A stretch of DNA of 64,000 nt from Methanoregula sp. (GCF_023227875.1 NZ_JALOCH010000009.1:62001-126000), one strand, 5' to 3'; positions 17,576 to 26,910 are shown, numbered from the stretch's first letter. Numbers and translations: made by a program. The notes: generated by a model not told the origin, from the letters alone.

Positions 17576-18622
17576 GTGGATCATCGTTCTTATTCATGGA
17601 AGTCTGCATGCCGGTATCTTATCATCATTGCCTGCATTGCCGTACTGGTCATACCCGTTTCAGCGGTCACCCTGACGCCCGGCTCTTCAACAGCCGGTTC
17701 TGCCACCATCTCGAAAGGGGACCCCGTGTACATCCAGGGTGTCGCAACCGGCCACCCCCGCAACGGCCTCCAGGTATGGGAGATCGGTTACAATACCGTG
17801 AAAGTATCAACAATCTCTGTCAACGATGATAACACCTATTCGTACGAACTGAAGTCAGCCGATACGCAGAGCCTCGCATCCGGCCAGTACGTCGTGATTG
17901 TCCAGCACCCGATGATGAACGGGGAGTTTGACATTATCTATTCCTCCGATACCGGGCAGGTCATCAACCGCCAGATGAATGGCGGGACAGCGATATTCCA
18001 GCTGACCCGGAGCGGGAGTCTCCAGAGCACCGATGCTGCATCCGCACTCATGAAGGCGATTAACAGCCAGAACATCGATGATACGTTTGCCTCGTCCTCG
18101 TTTTACGTCAGCCAGCCGGATGCACTTATCCATCCCGTTGGCGACCATGTAGTCGGGGATAAATTCACCATCACCGGCTCCACCAACCTCGCCGTTGGCG
18201 ATAAGCTCCAGGTGGATGTCTATTCATCATCCTTTGCACCGACCAAGAAGAGCGAGAGCGGGGAATATTCGGGTGCCAGCGGCGTAGTGGAGGTGATGCC
18301 CGGCAGCGATGGGCGCAACCAGTGGTCGTTTGACATCGATGCATCGACGTTCAGGCCGGATGAGTATATCGTGACGGTCGCAGCCATTATCCAGGATGTC
18401 CGGGGTTCATCGACATTCAATATCCTCCCGTCAGTCCCTGCAACAACGCAGGTCGCCGAGACCGCCATGACAACGGGAACGGTTGCTCAACCAACACCTG
18501 CATCAGCAATCGCGACCACCCCAACGCAGGTACCGACAACCCTGCATTCTGCCCTGCCACTCTGGGTCAGCGCAGCTGCGGTATTAGGGATAATAATTGT
18601 ATTGAACAAAAGAAAGAACTGA
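17576..18622 (+). CDS. Surface-anchored protein, Methanomicrobiales type (DUF3821-like)
   Basis: 348 residues. A signal peptide (YLIIIACIAVLVIPVSA) is followed by a beta-rich ectodomain beginning GDPVYIQGVATGHPRNGLQVW, then a Thr/Pro/Ala-rich stalk (residues ~285-320) and a C-terminal membrane helix ending in basic residues (NKRKN). The layout is that of an archaeal cell-envelope protein. Start is GTG 17576 with GAGGGAG upstream at good spacing; a TATA-like CTATTAAAT lies near 17532. The DUF3821 assignment is from memory of the N-terminal pattern and is tentative. Function unknown. Confidence 0.82.
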   Translation: MDHRSYSWKSACRYLIIIACIAVLVIPVSAVTLTPGSSTAGSATISKGDPVYIQGVATGHPRNGLQVWEIGYNTVKVSTISVNDDNTYSYELKSADTQSLASGQYVVIVQHPMMNGEFDIIYSSDTGQVINRQMNGGTAIFQLTRSGSLQSTDAASALMKAINSQNIDDTFASSSFYVSQPDALIHPVGDHVVGDKFTITGSTNLAVGDKLQVDVYSSSFAPTKKSESGEYSGASGVVEVMPGSDGRNQWSFDIDASTFRPDEYIVTVAAIIQDVRGSSTFNILPSVPATTQVAETAMTTGTVAQPTPASAIATTPTQVPTTLHSALPLWVSAAAVLGIIIVLNKRKN

Positions 18623-18629
18623 CCCGCTC

Positions 18630-20060
18630 CTACCAGTTGAGGAACAGGGTCTTGGTCCGGGAATAACTGTCAAGAGCGTGGATCCCGTTCTCCCTGCCGA
18701 TCCCGCTCTCGTTCATCCCGCCGAAGGGGATTTCCGGCGGGACAGTGAGGTGGCGGTTCACCCATACGATCCCGGCATTGATCTCATCGAATGCCCGTTT
18801 TGCGGTATGCAGCCGTGTGGTCCAGACTGAGGCCCCGAGGCCATAGCGGGTACGGTTTGCCTCACGGATTGCCGTATCGAGGTCCGGGACCGGCATCACC
18901 GGCAGGACCGGACCGAACACCTCTTCGTTCATAAGCCGGCCAGCCGGGGCCACATCGGCAACAAGGGTCGGCCGGTAGAAGAGACCGCGGTCACAGGGCG
19001 CATCGTCCAACCGGCATCCCCCGGTAAGGATCGTCCCTTCCCCGCCATCCCGTGTCGCATCAACCAGCTGCGATATGCGTTCGCGCTGGGCGAAACTGTT
19101 CAGGGGGCCCATATCGATACCGGCATCAAGGCCGTTGCCGATCTTCAGTTCTTCGATCCGGCGTTTCAGTTTCTGCGTGAACACCGCAGCAATGGCATCG
19201 TGGACGAACAACCGCTTAACCGCCGTGCAGGTCTGCCCCGCATTATAGAACCGGCCCCGGAGCGCCCCAACGACTGCCTTGTCGATATCCGCGTCGTCCA
19301 TTACGATCATCGGGTCCGAGCCCCCGAGTTCGAGCGTCAGCTGCTTGAGATGAGTCGTCGACAGTTCCCGGATCCTCCGGCCTGTTGCACAGTTCCCGGT
19401 AAAGGAGATCTTGCGGATCTGCGGGTGGCGGACAAGGGATTCACCAACAACTTCCCCGGGCCCTGTTACGATATTGAGGACCCCGGCCGGAAGGCCGGAT
19501 GCCTCAAGGATCTGTCCAAGCCGGATATTTGTCAGGGGTGTTGTTGAAGCCGGTTTGAGGACCATCGTGTTGCCAGCGAGCAAAGCAGGCCCGACCTTCC
19601 AGCCCATGATGAGCACCGGCATATTCCAGGGGATGATCGCCCCGCAGATCCCCAGCGGCTCATGCGAAACAAGTGCATCGCCGGAAGTGCCGAGACGGAT
19701 GAGGTCCCCCGGCCGGGAGGCAGATATCCCGGCATAAAATTCAAGAATATTGGCATATCCCCTGACCTCATCGATGGATTCCCGGAGGGGCTTTCCCTGC
19801 TCCATCGTCAGGAGCCGGGCAAGGTCCTTGTGCTGCTCCCGCACCTCCTCTGCCGCATGGAACAGGATGTTACCCCGGTCACGTATCATCTTCTTCTTCC
19901 AGCCTGCGGATGCAGCTTCCGCAGCATCCACGGCCCGCCCTACATCATCGGATGAACCGGAGGGTACGCGATCGATCTGCTCACCCGTTGCCGGGTTCGT
20001 CACAGCGATCCATGTATCGTCCAGGGAGGCAACATCGGCGCCCCCGATCCTCATCAGCAT
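18630..20060 (-). CDS. Aldehyde dehydrogenase (succinate-semialdehyde dehydrogenase-like)
   Basis: 476 residues, normal for the family. Conserved blocks: oxyanion/catalytic region IIPWNMPVL, NAD site SFTGNCATGRR, the glutamate motif LTLELGGSDPMIV, the catalytic cysteine in FYNAGQTCTAVKR, and EVFGPVLPV. ATG 20060 has AGGAGG six bases upstream. It oxidises an aldehyde with NAD(P)+; the real substrate cannot be read from sequence. Single gene, convergent with the surface protein gene. Confidence 0.92.
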   Translation of the reverse strand: MLMRIGGADVASLDDTWIAVTNPATGEQIDRVPSGSSDDVGRAVDAAEAASAGWKKKMIRDRGNILFHAAEEVREQHKDLARLLTMEQGKPLRESIDEVRGYANILEFYAGISASRPGDLIRLGTSGDALVSHEPLGICGAIIPWNMPVLIMGWKVGPALLAGNTMVLKPASTTPLTNIRLGQILEASGLPAGVLNIVTGPGEVVGESLVRHPQIRKISFTGNCATGRRIRELSTTHLKQLTLELGGSDPMIVMDDADIDKAVVGALRGRFYNAGQTCTAVKRLFVHDAIAAVFTQKLKRRIEELKIGNGLDAGIDMGPLNSFAQRERISQLVDATRDGGEGTILTGGCRLDDAPCDRGLFYRPTLVADVAPAGRLMNEEVFGPVLPVMPVPDLDTAIREANRTRYGLGASVWTTRLHTAKRAFDEINAGIVWVNRHLTVPPEIPFGGMNESGIGRENGIHALDSYSRTKTLFLNW

Positions 20061-20192
20061 ACTCTGCCTCCTGTCATCGTATCATCCTGCCAGTATAATT
20101 CCCCGGAGGGTGTGAAATGCTCCCTGTCACAGGGTAGAATCTATTCCGGTTTACTATTCGGTAATACCTTACAAAATCCCTTCCATCGGTAT

Positions 20193-21410
20193 TCAGGGAC
20201 GGGCACGGCCGCACCCGCACTGGACTGCTGCATTTGCCACCGCTGATGCAACGGCTTTCGTCACGTCCTTGTCAAGGATATTGGGAAGGATCCGTTCGCG
20301 GTGGGGTCTGGGGACACAGCCGGCGATTGCATGTGCAGCGGCAATCTTCATCTCATCAGTGATCCGCGTGGCGCGTGCATCGAGTGCCCCCCGGAATATC
20401 CCCGGGAATGCGAGCACGTTGTTGATCTGGTTGGGTAAATCGCTCCGTCCCGTGCCAACAACCGCAGCGCCGGCATGCTTTACTTTATCCGGCATAATCT
20501 CAGGTACCGGGTTCGCCATGGCAAAGACAATGGCATCCTGGTTCATCGAGCGTATCATCTTCTCCGTGACAATCCCGGGGCCGGACACCCCGATAAAGAC
20601 ATCCGCCCCGCGCATCGCATCCGCAAGGCTGCCGTCAAGGGCGTTTTTATTCGTCTCTTCAGCGATGATGAACTTGTACTTGTTTTTGTAAAGACCGGGC
20701 CTGCCCCGGAAGATCGTTCCCTGCGTGTCGCATACAATGATGTCGTTGACCCGGGTACAGACATCCGGGCTGTAGCCGATGCATTTCAGCATGCGGGTGA
20801 TGGCATAACCGGCTGCTCCCGCCCCGCTGATCACGATGTTGAGATCACCATATTTTTTACCGGTCACTTTGCAGGCATTCAGGATTGCAGCAAGCACAAC
20901 AACCGCAGTCCCGTGCTGGTCATCGTGCATGACCGGGATCCCGATGTCCTGCAGGGCATCCTCCACCTCGAAACATTTCGGGGCTGCGATATCCTCAAGG
21001 TTGATCCCCCCGAAGACCGGTGCAATGTTCCGCACCTTGTCGACAAAATTCGTTTCATAACTCTCAAAGCAGATCGGGAAGGCATCGACCCCGGCAAATT
21101 CCTTGAACAGGATCGCCTTCCCTTCCATGACAGGTATGGCCGCATAACCGCCGATGTTGCCGAGCCCGAGCACGGCGGAACCATCCGTGACGATGGCGAT
21201 GGTGTTGGCTTTCAGCGTGTATTCATAGGCAAGGGCCTTGTCCTTCACGATCTCCCGGCTGACTTCCGCAACACCCGGGGTATAGGCTACCGAGAGATCG
21301 TGTTTTGTCTTTAAGGGGACCTTGGACCGGATGCCAAGCTTCCCCTTGTACTTCGCATGCATGGCAAGCGATTCCTGGTAGATCTCGTTGCTTGCAGATG
21401 AGAATGCCAT
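20193..21410 (-). CDS. NAD(P)-dependent malic enzyme
   Basis: Oxidative decarboxylation of malate to pyruvate. 405 residues from ATG 21410, which has GAGAGG upstream; the frame is open to 21587 but that upstream part is not protein-like. Conserved blocks: VAYTPGVAEVSREI, TDGSAVLGLGNIGGYAA, VMEGKAILFKEFAGVDAFP, HDDQHGTAVVVLAAI, the Rossmann motif ISGAGAAGYAI, and AMANPVPEI. An odd cysteine-rich C-terminus (CGCGRARP) ends the protein. Confidence 0.93.
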   Translation of the reverse strand: MAFSSASNEIYQESLAMHAKYKGKLGIRSKVPLKTKHDLSVAYTPGVAEVSREIVKDKALAYEYTLKANTIAIVTDGSAVLGLGNIGGYAAIPVMEGKAILFKEFAGVDAFPICFESYETNFVDKVRNIAPVFGGINLEDIAAPKCFEVEDALQDIGIPVMHDDQHGTAVVVLAAILNACKVTGKKYGDLNIVISGAGAAGYAITRMLKCIGYSPDVCTRVNDIIVCDTQGTIFRGRPGLYKNKYKFIIAEETNKNALDGSLADAMRGADVFIGVSGPGIVTEKMIRSMNQDAIVFAMANPVPEIMPDKVKHAGAAVVGTGRSDLPNQINNVLAFPGIFRGALDARATRITDEMKIAAAHAIAGCVPRPHRERILPNILDKDVTKAVASAVANAAVQCGCGRARP

Positions 21411-21549
21411 CCGGTTTCCTCTCAGTACGTGTGAGGGATGGGGCAGGCAATGAAGATAGTGGTTGAAACCCGGCCGATACTTATTGTAACAGGAGAAGGA
21501 ACCTGTCAAGATTATTTCACGATCCATTGCCCACATAAAGGTAAATTTA

Positions 21550-21590
21550 ATACATGTATGGACAGATGTATACATTAAGGTATACAAAAG
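21550..21590. promoter_or_regulatory. Palindromic operator and promoter region upstream of the ECF transporter
   Basis: Two perfect 10-bp palindromes, ATACATGTAT (21550-21559) and ATGTATACAT (21566-21575), share ATGTAT at a 12-bp spacing. GGTATACAAAAG follows (21579-21590) and may serve as the TATA box for the ECF operon starting at 21639. This looks like a repressor or activator site in the divergent malE-ecf intergenic region. Confidence 0.45.
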
Positions 21591-21638
21591 TCATTACGCG
21601 GCGAACAATAACCGCATTCCCCCTGGTACCTGAACATT

Positions 21639-22181
21639 ATGGTTGTGAACCACATGAAGTCAAAAGACATTGCTATTGTCGGAATCCTGCTCGCTATCGG
21701 TGCCATCCTCCGGTACTTCCTTGCGATGCTCCACACGCCCTTAACACCGAACATGATCATCGCATTCTATTGTCTTGCGATCATCCTGATCCGGCCAAAG
21801 ATCCTTGAAGCACTCGGTATCGGCCTTGTTGCCGGTGTCCTCTCGATGCTGATCTCCAGCTCGATGTTCCCACCGGCAAATATCATCAGCGAGCCGATCG
21901 GTGCCCTGGTCTGTTTCGTCCTCTATGCGGCACTCCGCGAGCGGACCAAGATTGCTCCTTCCATAACCACCTTTGTCGCAACACTGGCGAGCGGGTTTTC
22001 GTTTGCCGCGATCGCGATCATCGCCATCGGCGCGACCTACCTGGCCAAGTACAATGGCGACATGATGGCATTCGTTGCTGTCTTTGTCCCGATCGTTGTC
22101 ATAACGGCAGTTTTTAATGCAATCGTTGTCCAGTTCCTCTACATCCCTTCCAGCAGGGTGCTTCTTAGAGGACAGGAATGA
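21639..22181 (+). CDS. ECF transporter substrate-binding (S) component
   Basis: 180 residues with about five hydrophobic helices, including IAIVGILLAIGAILRYFL at the N-terminus as in ECF S components. It is directly followed by the double ATPase and EcfT, so the three make a dedicated group I ECF importer for a vitamin, metal or other micronutrient. The substrate cannot be read from sequence; QueT/TrpP-like S components are the closest impression. The second ATG (21654) is an equally possible start. Confidence 0.82.
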   Translation: MVVNHMKSKDIAIVGILLAIGAILRYFLAMLHTPLTPNMIIAFYCLAIILIRPKILEALGIGLVAGVLSMLISSSMFPPANIISEPIGALVCFVLYAALRERTKIAPSITTFVATLASGFSFAAIAIIAIGATYLAKYNGDMMAFVAVFVPIVVITAVFNAIVVQFLYIPSSRVLLRGQE

Positions 22182-23605
22182 TCGAACTCACTGACGTCAG
22201 TTACACATACCCTCACACGGTGCAGCCGGCCCTGCACCGCGTGTCACTTTCTTTGAAAAAAGGCCGGTGTGTGATGGTCACCGGCCCTTCAGGAGCCGGG
22301 AAGACTTCGCTCTGCCTTGCAGCATCCGGGATCCTGTACCATGAGTATGGCGGAAAGAAAGAAGGGACCGTAATCGTTGACAAAAAGAACGTATCGGAAT
22401 ACAAATCCCTCTCCGATCTTGCCCAGAACGTAGGGGTTGTCTTTGACGATGCCGAAGCCCAGATGATCTTTACCACCGTTGAGGAAGAACTTTTATCAGC
22501 GCTTGAACATCGCGGGCTTTCCGCTGAAGTTATCGAAGAGCGTCTCGACGGGATCATCAGGACAACCTATCTCGACGAGATCCGGGACCGGTCGCCGCAC
22601 CATCTTTCCGGCGGCCAGAAACAGAGAGTCGCCCTTGCCGCAACACTGGCCCTGGGAAACGATATCCTCATTCTTGATGAGCCGACATCCGAACTTGACG
22701 AGCATGCCACACAACGGATTGCAGAGATCCTTGCAGAGCTCAAAAACCAGGGAAAGACGATCCTGCTGGTGGAGCACAAGTACCACCATTTCCGGGATAT
22801 GGTCGACACGCTCGTCATCCTGGAAAACGGTGCCATTACTGCATCCGGCAACCCGGTCACGGTCCTGGAGGATACACGTATCCGGGGCATGATCTTTCCT
22901 GATTTCTCAACCATCCGGAAGGCCGTACCGAAACCTTCGGGGAGCGATCCGGTTATTTCCGTGCAAAATCTCTCCCATTCCTATGGTGATGTACCTGCAC
23001 TGTCCGGGATCAACCTTACCATCCACCGGGGGGAATTTGTCGCCATCGTGGGGGAGAACGGTTCGGGAAAGACAACACTTGTCAAGCACTTCAACCAGCT
23101 CCTTTCCCCAACGGGCGGCGATGTGATCATCAACGGGAGGAATACCAAGGAGTGCAGCATTGCCGATCTCGCGCATCATGTCGGCCTTGTCTTCCAGAAC
23201 CCGGACCACATGTTCTTTGCCGATACCGTGCTAGAAGAGATCGCGTACGGGGTGAAAAACCTCGATATCGGGAACGGTGACGCAGTCATCGATGCAGCGC
23301 TCCGGGATGCCGGTCTTTCTGAAATGGCCGGGCTGTACCCGCGGTGGCTTTCACGGGGGGAGCGGCAGCGACTTGCCATTGCCTGTGTTGTTGCCATGCA
23401 GCCGGGTATCATCGTGCTTGATGAGCCGACAACAGGACTTGACGGGTACGAAGCACGTATGGTCATCGACATGCTGAAAAACCTCCAGGAGAAGGGCCAC
23501 ACGATCATCATCATCACCCACAACCGGGAGATCGCAGAACATTGCGCCGACCGCATCATCGTGATGGAGAACGGGCGTATTATTACCGATTCGGAAGGTG
23601 CATGA
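22178..23605 (+). CDS. ecfA: ECF transporter ATPase, two fused ABC domains
   Basis: 475 residues with two complete ATPase domains: Walker A GPSGAGKTS, signature LSGGQKQR, Walker B LILDEPTS; then Walker A GENGSGKTT, variant signature LSRGERQR, Walker B IVLDEPTT. In many organisms these are separate EcfA1 and EcfA2 proteins. The start overlaps the S-component stop by 4 bases (ATGA). Confidence 0.95.
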   Translation: MIELTDVSYTYPHTVQPALHRVSLSLKKGRCVMVTGPSGAGKTSLCLAASGILYHEYGGKKEGTVIVDKKNVSEYKSLSDLAQNVGVVFDDAEAQMIFTTVEEELLSALEHRGLSAEVIEERLDGIIRTTYLDEIRDRSPHHLSGGQKQRVALAATLALGNDILILDEPTSELDEHATQRIAEILAELKNQGKTILLVEHKYHHFRDMVDTLVILENGAITASGNPVTVLEDTRIRGMIFPDFSTIRKAVPKPSGSDPVISVQNLSHSYGDVPALSGINLTIHRGEFVAIVGENGSGKTTLVKHFNQLLSPTGGDVIINGRNTKECSIADLAHHVGLVFQNPDHMFFADTVLEEIAYGVKNLDIGNGDAVIDAALRDAGLSEMAGLYPRWLSRGERQRLAIACVVAMQPGIIVLDEPTTGLDGYEARMVIDMLKNLQEKGHTIIIITHNREIAEHCADRIIVMENGRIITDSEGA

Positions 23606-24402
23606 CAATGGCAGAGATCCTCCAGTACGTCCACAAGGATGCATTCCTGCACCGGCTCCATCCCTATACCAAGATCTTTTTCATTATCCTCGTTACTGTT
23701 ATGGCCATCATTGCCACCGATATTCCGTTCCTCATCCTCATGGTAATCGCCCTGCTTGCTTTTGCGGCATACGGCAATGTGCTCTCGGAATCGCTTAACC
23801 AGCTGAAGTTGATCCTCGTCATGAGTGTGATCTTCATCCTGATCACGGTCATTACGATGCCCAATGGGGAAACAATCGGATATGTCATCCCGCAGGGTGT
23901 TCCGTTGGTCGGCGGCTTAATCCCAATCACCGTTGGAGGACTCATGATAGGCGTCGTCCTCACACTTCGTTTCATGATCCTCATCTTCGCCTTCCAGCTC
24001 TTCCTGATATCAACGCAGCCACGGGACATCGTCCACGCAATGGAGAAGATCCGGGTCCCGATTGATTATATCCTGATGTTCATCATTGCGCTCCGGTTTA
24101 TCCCGACCCTCCAGATCGAGGGGCAGCGCATCCACGAGGCACAACTGGCACGCGGCTTTAACCCGGGGACCGGAGTACTGGGGAAGGTCCGGAGCGTTTC
24201 CCCCATCGTCATCCCTCTGGTATCCAACGCATTGCTCCGCTCTAATGTACTCGGGCTGACCATTGACATGCGGGGATACCGGACGGGTAAGAGAACCCAC
24301 GTCCGCGAACGGGTCTTTGAGAAGCGGGATTATGCGGTGATGACCGTGATGGTCGTTGCCGGGTGCGGGTTCGTTGCGCTCGTTCTGGCCCGGATGGTTT
24401 GA
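23602..24402 (+). CDS. ecfT: ECF transporter transmembrane component EcfT
   Basis: 266 residues with several hydrophobic helices and the ATPase-coupling motif ARG (AQLARGFNPG). It starts at ATG 23602, overlapping the ATPase stop (ATGA); earlier starts lie inside ecfA. Third gene of the S-A-T operon. Confidence 0.93.
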   Translation: MTMAEILQYVHKDAFLHRLHPYTKIFFIILVTVMAIIATDIPFLILMVIALLAFAAYGNVLSESLNQLKLILVMSVIFILITVITMPNGETIGYVIPQGVPLVGGLIPITVGGLMIGVVLTLRFMILIFAFQLFLISTQPRDIVHAMEKIRVPIDYILMFIIALRFIPTLQIEGQRIHEAQLARGFNPGTGVLGKVRSVSPIVIPLVSNALLRSNVLGLTIDMRGYRTGKRTHVRERVFEKRDYAVMTVMVVAGCGFVALVLARMV

Positions 24403-24407
24403 AAAGG

Positions 24408-24426
24408 TCCGGAAATTTTTTCCGGA
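24408..24426 (+). terminator. Hairpin after the ECF operon
   Basis: Perfect inverted repeat TCCGGAAA (24408-24415) / TTTCCGGA (24419-24426) just after the ecfT stop, with T-runs inside and downstream (TTTTTTCCGG, AGTTTTTTTCTG). Similar CCGGAA/TTCCGG words recur in the next 200 bases. Confidence 0.5.
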
Positions 24427-24593
24427 AGGTATCAGTTTTTTTCTGTACAGATTCTCTAAATTCTTTTGCCGGTTACATTTTGTTTGGAATGTTCCAGCCG
24501 CTGAAATATTTGGAAATTTTTTTCGGTTATGAAAATATTTCCGGAACTTCCGGATTAAAAAAATATTGTTTGCAGATTTTTTGCCGGTTACAA

Positions 24594-24925
24594 ATTTTTT
24601 TGGCTCTGTAGAAAACCTATGTGGGATAGTGTCAGATAGGGATGGGGCCACGGGCGCTCGGGGTCTGCCGACCCTCGCCCCGTGGAACTTAGCGTATACG
24701 AGCCTTGAAAAAAATTGAAATCGGGGGGTCAAGGGAAGGGGGCTTGCCCCCTTGGGTTGCCTCGAAGAATCCATACGGATTCTTCTCATCCTCATGGTCC
24801 TGAAGGACCATTCGGACTCCCCCTCTGGGGAGCCTGCGGTTTCCAAAGGGAAGCGGAGGCTTGAGAAGAACCGCAGTTCTTCGATATGAGAGAGGGGGGC
24901 ACACTCGTAATTCCACTGAGTGTAG
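24594..24925 (-). repeat. Dispersed non-coding repeat R1, long copy with hairpin array
   Basis: Inverted homologue of 10046-10260. Relative to that copy it carries an insert (about 24761-24895) with four hairpins: GAAGAATCC/GGATTCTTC (24764-24785), ATGGTCC/GGACCAT, CTCCCC/GGGGAG, and GAAGAAC/GTTCTTC (24865-24882). No coding potential is seen. Short frames here have no protein character. Confidence 0.7.
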
Positions 24926-25550
24926 TGTGAGAAGGATTTCTACAGGGCAATTTTTTTTAGAGCTTTCCGGGACGCGGGGATTTTATGCATTATTTGCCTG
25001 AATGTTTCCAGGATACCGCAGGGGTAGCCTCCTGAAAACTCCTCCGTCGGTGAACACTCCCCATTGGGGGATGCCCCAATCCGGGCATTTTACGGGCTCC
25101 GATTGACCACTTTTCCCGGTCCGGATGCCAAAAATGGGGAAATAACCACCGGAATTTACCTGTTTTTTGCCTGTTTTACGTCGGAGAAATGACCTGCGTT
25201 TTTAGCCGTGTCCGGTTGGCCGATCGGGTGCCCGGATGAGGTTTTGGACGTCTGGAGGGGGGATCTGATGGCCGGAGGGGCACTATGAGCGTTTAAACGG
25301 GGGTGATGGTTTTACGTCGTAGGATTCCGTTTTTTGGGGGGAAAATGTGATGAATAATGGTGGGCGGGTTTGCGGGTCGGGAGCTGAAGGAAATCTTTTC
25401 CGGATTGCGATTGATCCGGAAAAAAATTTTTGTTGCGATTGGGATTGCGATGGTAATTTTTTGTCAAAGTTTTATGAAAAATAATTCAGCAGGGTTTTGT
25501 TGATTCGGATCTCAATCACGCAGGAAAATTTTTGGCTGGCAAATATTTTT
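24926..25550. other. Non-coding stretch
   Basis: No gene is supported. The stretch mixes GC-rich phrases with T-runs and alternates with AATTTTT words. It lies between repeat R1 and repeat R2 in the 1.4-kb non-coding gap after the ECF operon. Confidence 0.5.
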
Positions 25551-25738
25551 GCGATGCCCCACGCGCAAAAGGTCTGTCGACTTTTCGAAGAACTCTGAAG
25601 AATTCTTCTCATGTCTCAACTCTGATGAGTTTCGACATTTGGCTACGCACTTACCTGTTTTCAAACATGATTTAGGATCTTGCCCAGCGAGGTGTCGGCG
25701 AGACCCCCGAGCGACCCCCGAAGGGGGTGGGTAAGTTC
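25551..25738 (+). repeat. Dispersed non-coding repeat R2, copy b
   Basis: Full-length relative of 58241-58440. Shared blocks are ACGCGCAAAAGGTCT, TCGAAGAA...TTCTTCTC (imperfect hairpin here), CTCTGATGAG, TTCGACATTTGGCTACGCA, TTACC, CATGATTTAGGATCTTGCCCAGC-type spacing and a G-rich end. It lies 100 bases before an AT-rich acquired gene. Confidence 0.65.
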
Positions 25739-25839
25739 ATAATGATGGAATAATTTGTAAAGATAGTTGATTATCCTTGAATTTTCTGAAAAAAACGCAT
25801 TTATAAAGAAATAAATATTGGAGATCGCGATTACTTTTC

Positions 25840-26910
25840 ATGGACTTTATCGATGAAATTCGAGCATTTTCAAAGAAAATTCCAGGGCTAACCGAAAAAA
25901 TTCTTACCGAAGAGGGAACGAAAAACGCTCTTATCATGCCATTTATAAAAATTCTTGGTTATGATGTGTTCAATCCCAATGAAGTAAACCCCGAATATAT
26001 TGCTGATATTCCTTTGAAAAAAGGAGAGAAGGTAGATTATGCTCTTTTAAAAAATGGGGAGCCTGTTATTCTTATTGAATGCAAATCGATTACTTCCGAT
26101 TTAAAGAAGGAACATGCAACGCAGTTATATCGCTATTTTACATCGACACCTGCAAAAATTGGTGTTCTGACTAATGGAATTGTGTATCAGTTCTATACCG
26201 ATTTAGATGCAAAAAATAAAATGGATGTTAAACCGTTTCTTGAAATTGATTTATTAGACATTAAAGAACCTTTAATTGCGGAATTAAAAAAGTTTACAAA
26301 ACAGGAAATCAATCTCGATGAACTTGAAGATTATGCCTCCAATTTAAAGTATACCCGCGAGATTATCCATATTATTAATAAGGAATTTTCTAATCCATCC
26401 GAAGAATTTGTCGTATTTCTCGCGCGGAAAGTATATTCTAAAATGATGACGCAACAGGCAAAAGAAAAATTCACCATAATTACAAAAGAATCTCTCAATC
26501 AATTCTTATCAGAGAAGATAAATGAACGGTTAAAAATTGCAATGGAACCTCAGACATCAACACCCCAAAATGATGATAAGGCCCAAACAATTCAAGATGA
26601 AGAGACAAATAAAGTTGAAACCACCGAAGAAGAGTATGATGGTTATTATATTATAAGGGCAATCTTAACCGAAGTAATTGACCCATCACTAGTTGTAATG
26701 CGCGATTTGCAATCGTATTGTGGAATTTTATACGAAAATAATAATCGGAAGCCAATCTGTCGATTCTATTTTGATGGGAAACAAAAAAAGATCGGTGTTT
26801 TCGACAATGAAAAGCGTGAAGAAATAATAATTCCGATTTCGGATTTGAAAGACTTATTCAAATTAGGAGATCATTTTAAAAAAGTCGTAGCTATGTATGC
26901 GATAAAATAA
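25840..26910 (+). CDS. Orphan HsdR N-terminal-like nuclease-domain protein
   Basis: 356 residues. The N-terminal ~150 residues resemble the type I restriction enzyme R-subunit nuclease fold: KNALIMPFIKILGYDVF, then the PD-(D/E)xK elements VDYALLKNGEPVILIECKS. There is no helicase part. A linker (residues ~230-265) is followed by a second ~90-residue domain (YYIIRAILTEV...CRFYFDGKQKKIG) of unknown role. The gene is much more AT-rich than its surroundings, with AAA/ATT-type codons, and has no HsdM/HsdS neighbours, so it is probably horizontally acquired. It may be a defence or DNA-repair protein. No ribosome site is obvious; TATTTATAAAG-like sequence upstream suggests a promoter. Confidence 0.75.
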   Translation: MDFIDEIRAFSKKIPGLTEKILTEEGTKNALIMPFIKILGYDVFNPNEVNPEYIADIPLKKGEKVDYALLKNGEPVILIECKSITSDLKKEHATQLYRYFTSTPAKIGVLTNGIVYQFYTDLDAKNKMDVKPFLEIDLLDIKEPLIAELKKFTKQEINLDELEDYASNLKYTREIIHIINKEFSNPSEEFVVFLARKVYSKMMTQQAKEKFTIITKESLNQFLSEKINERLKIAMEPQTSTPQNDDKAQTIQDEETNKVETTEEEYDGYYIIRAILTEVIDPSLVVMRDLQSYCGILYENNNRKPICRFYFDGKQKKIGVFDNEKREEIIIPISDLKDLFKLGDHFKKVVAMYAIK

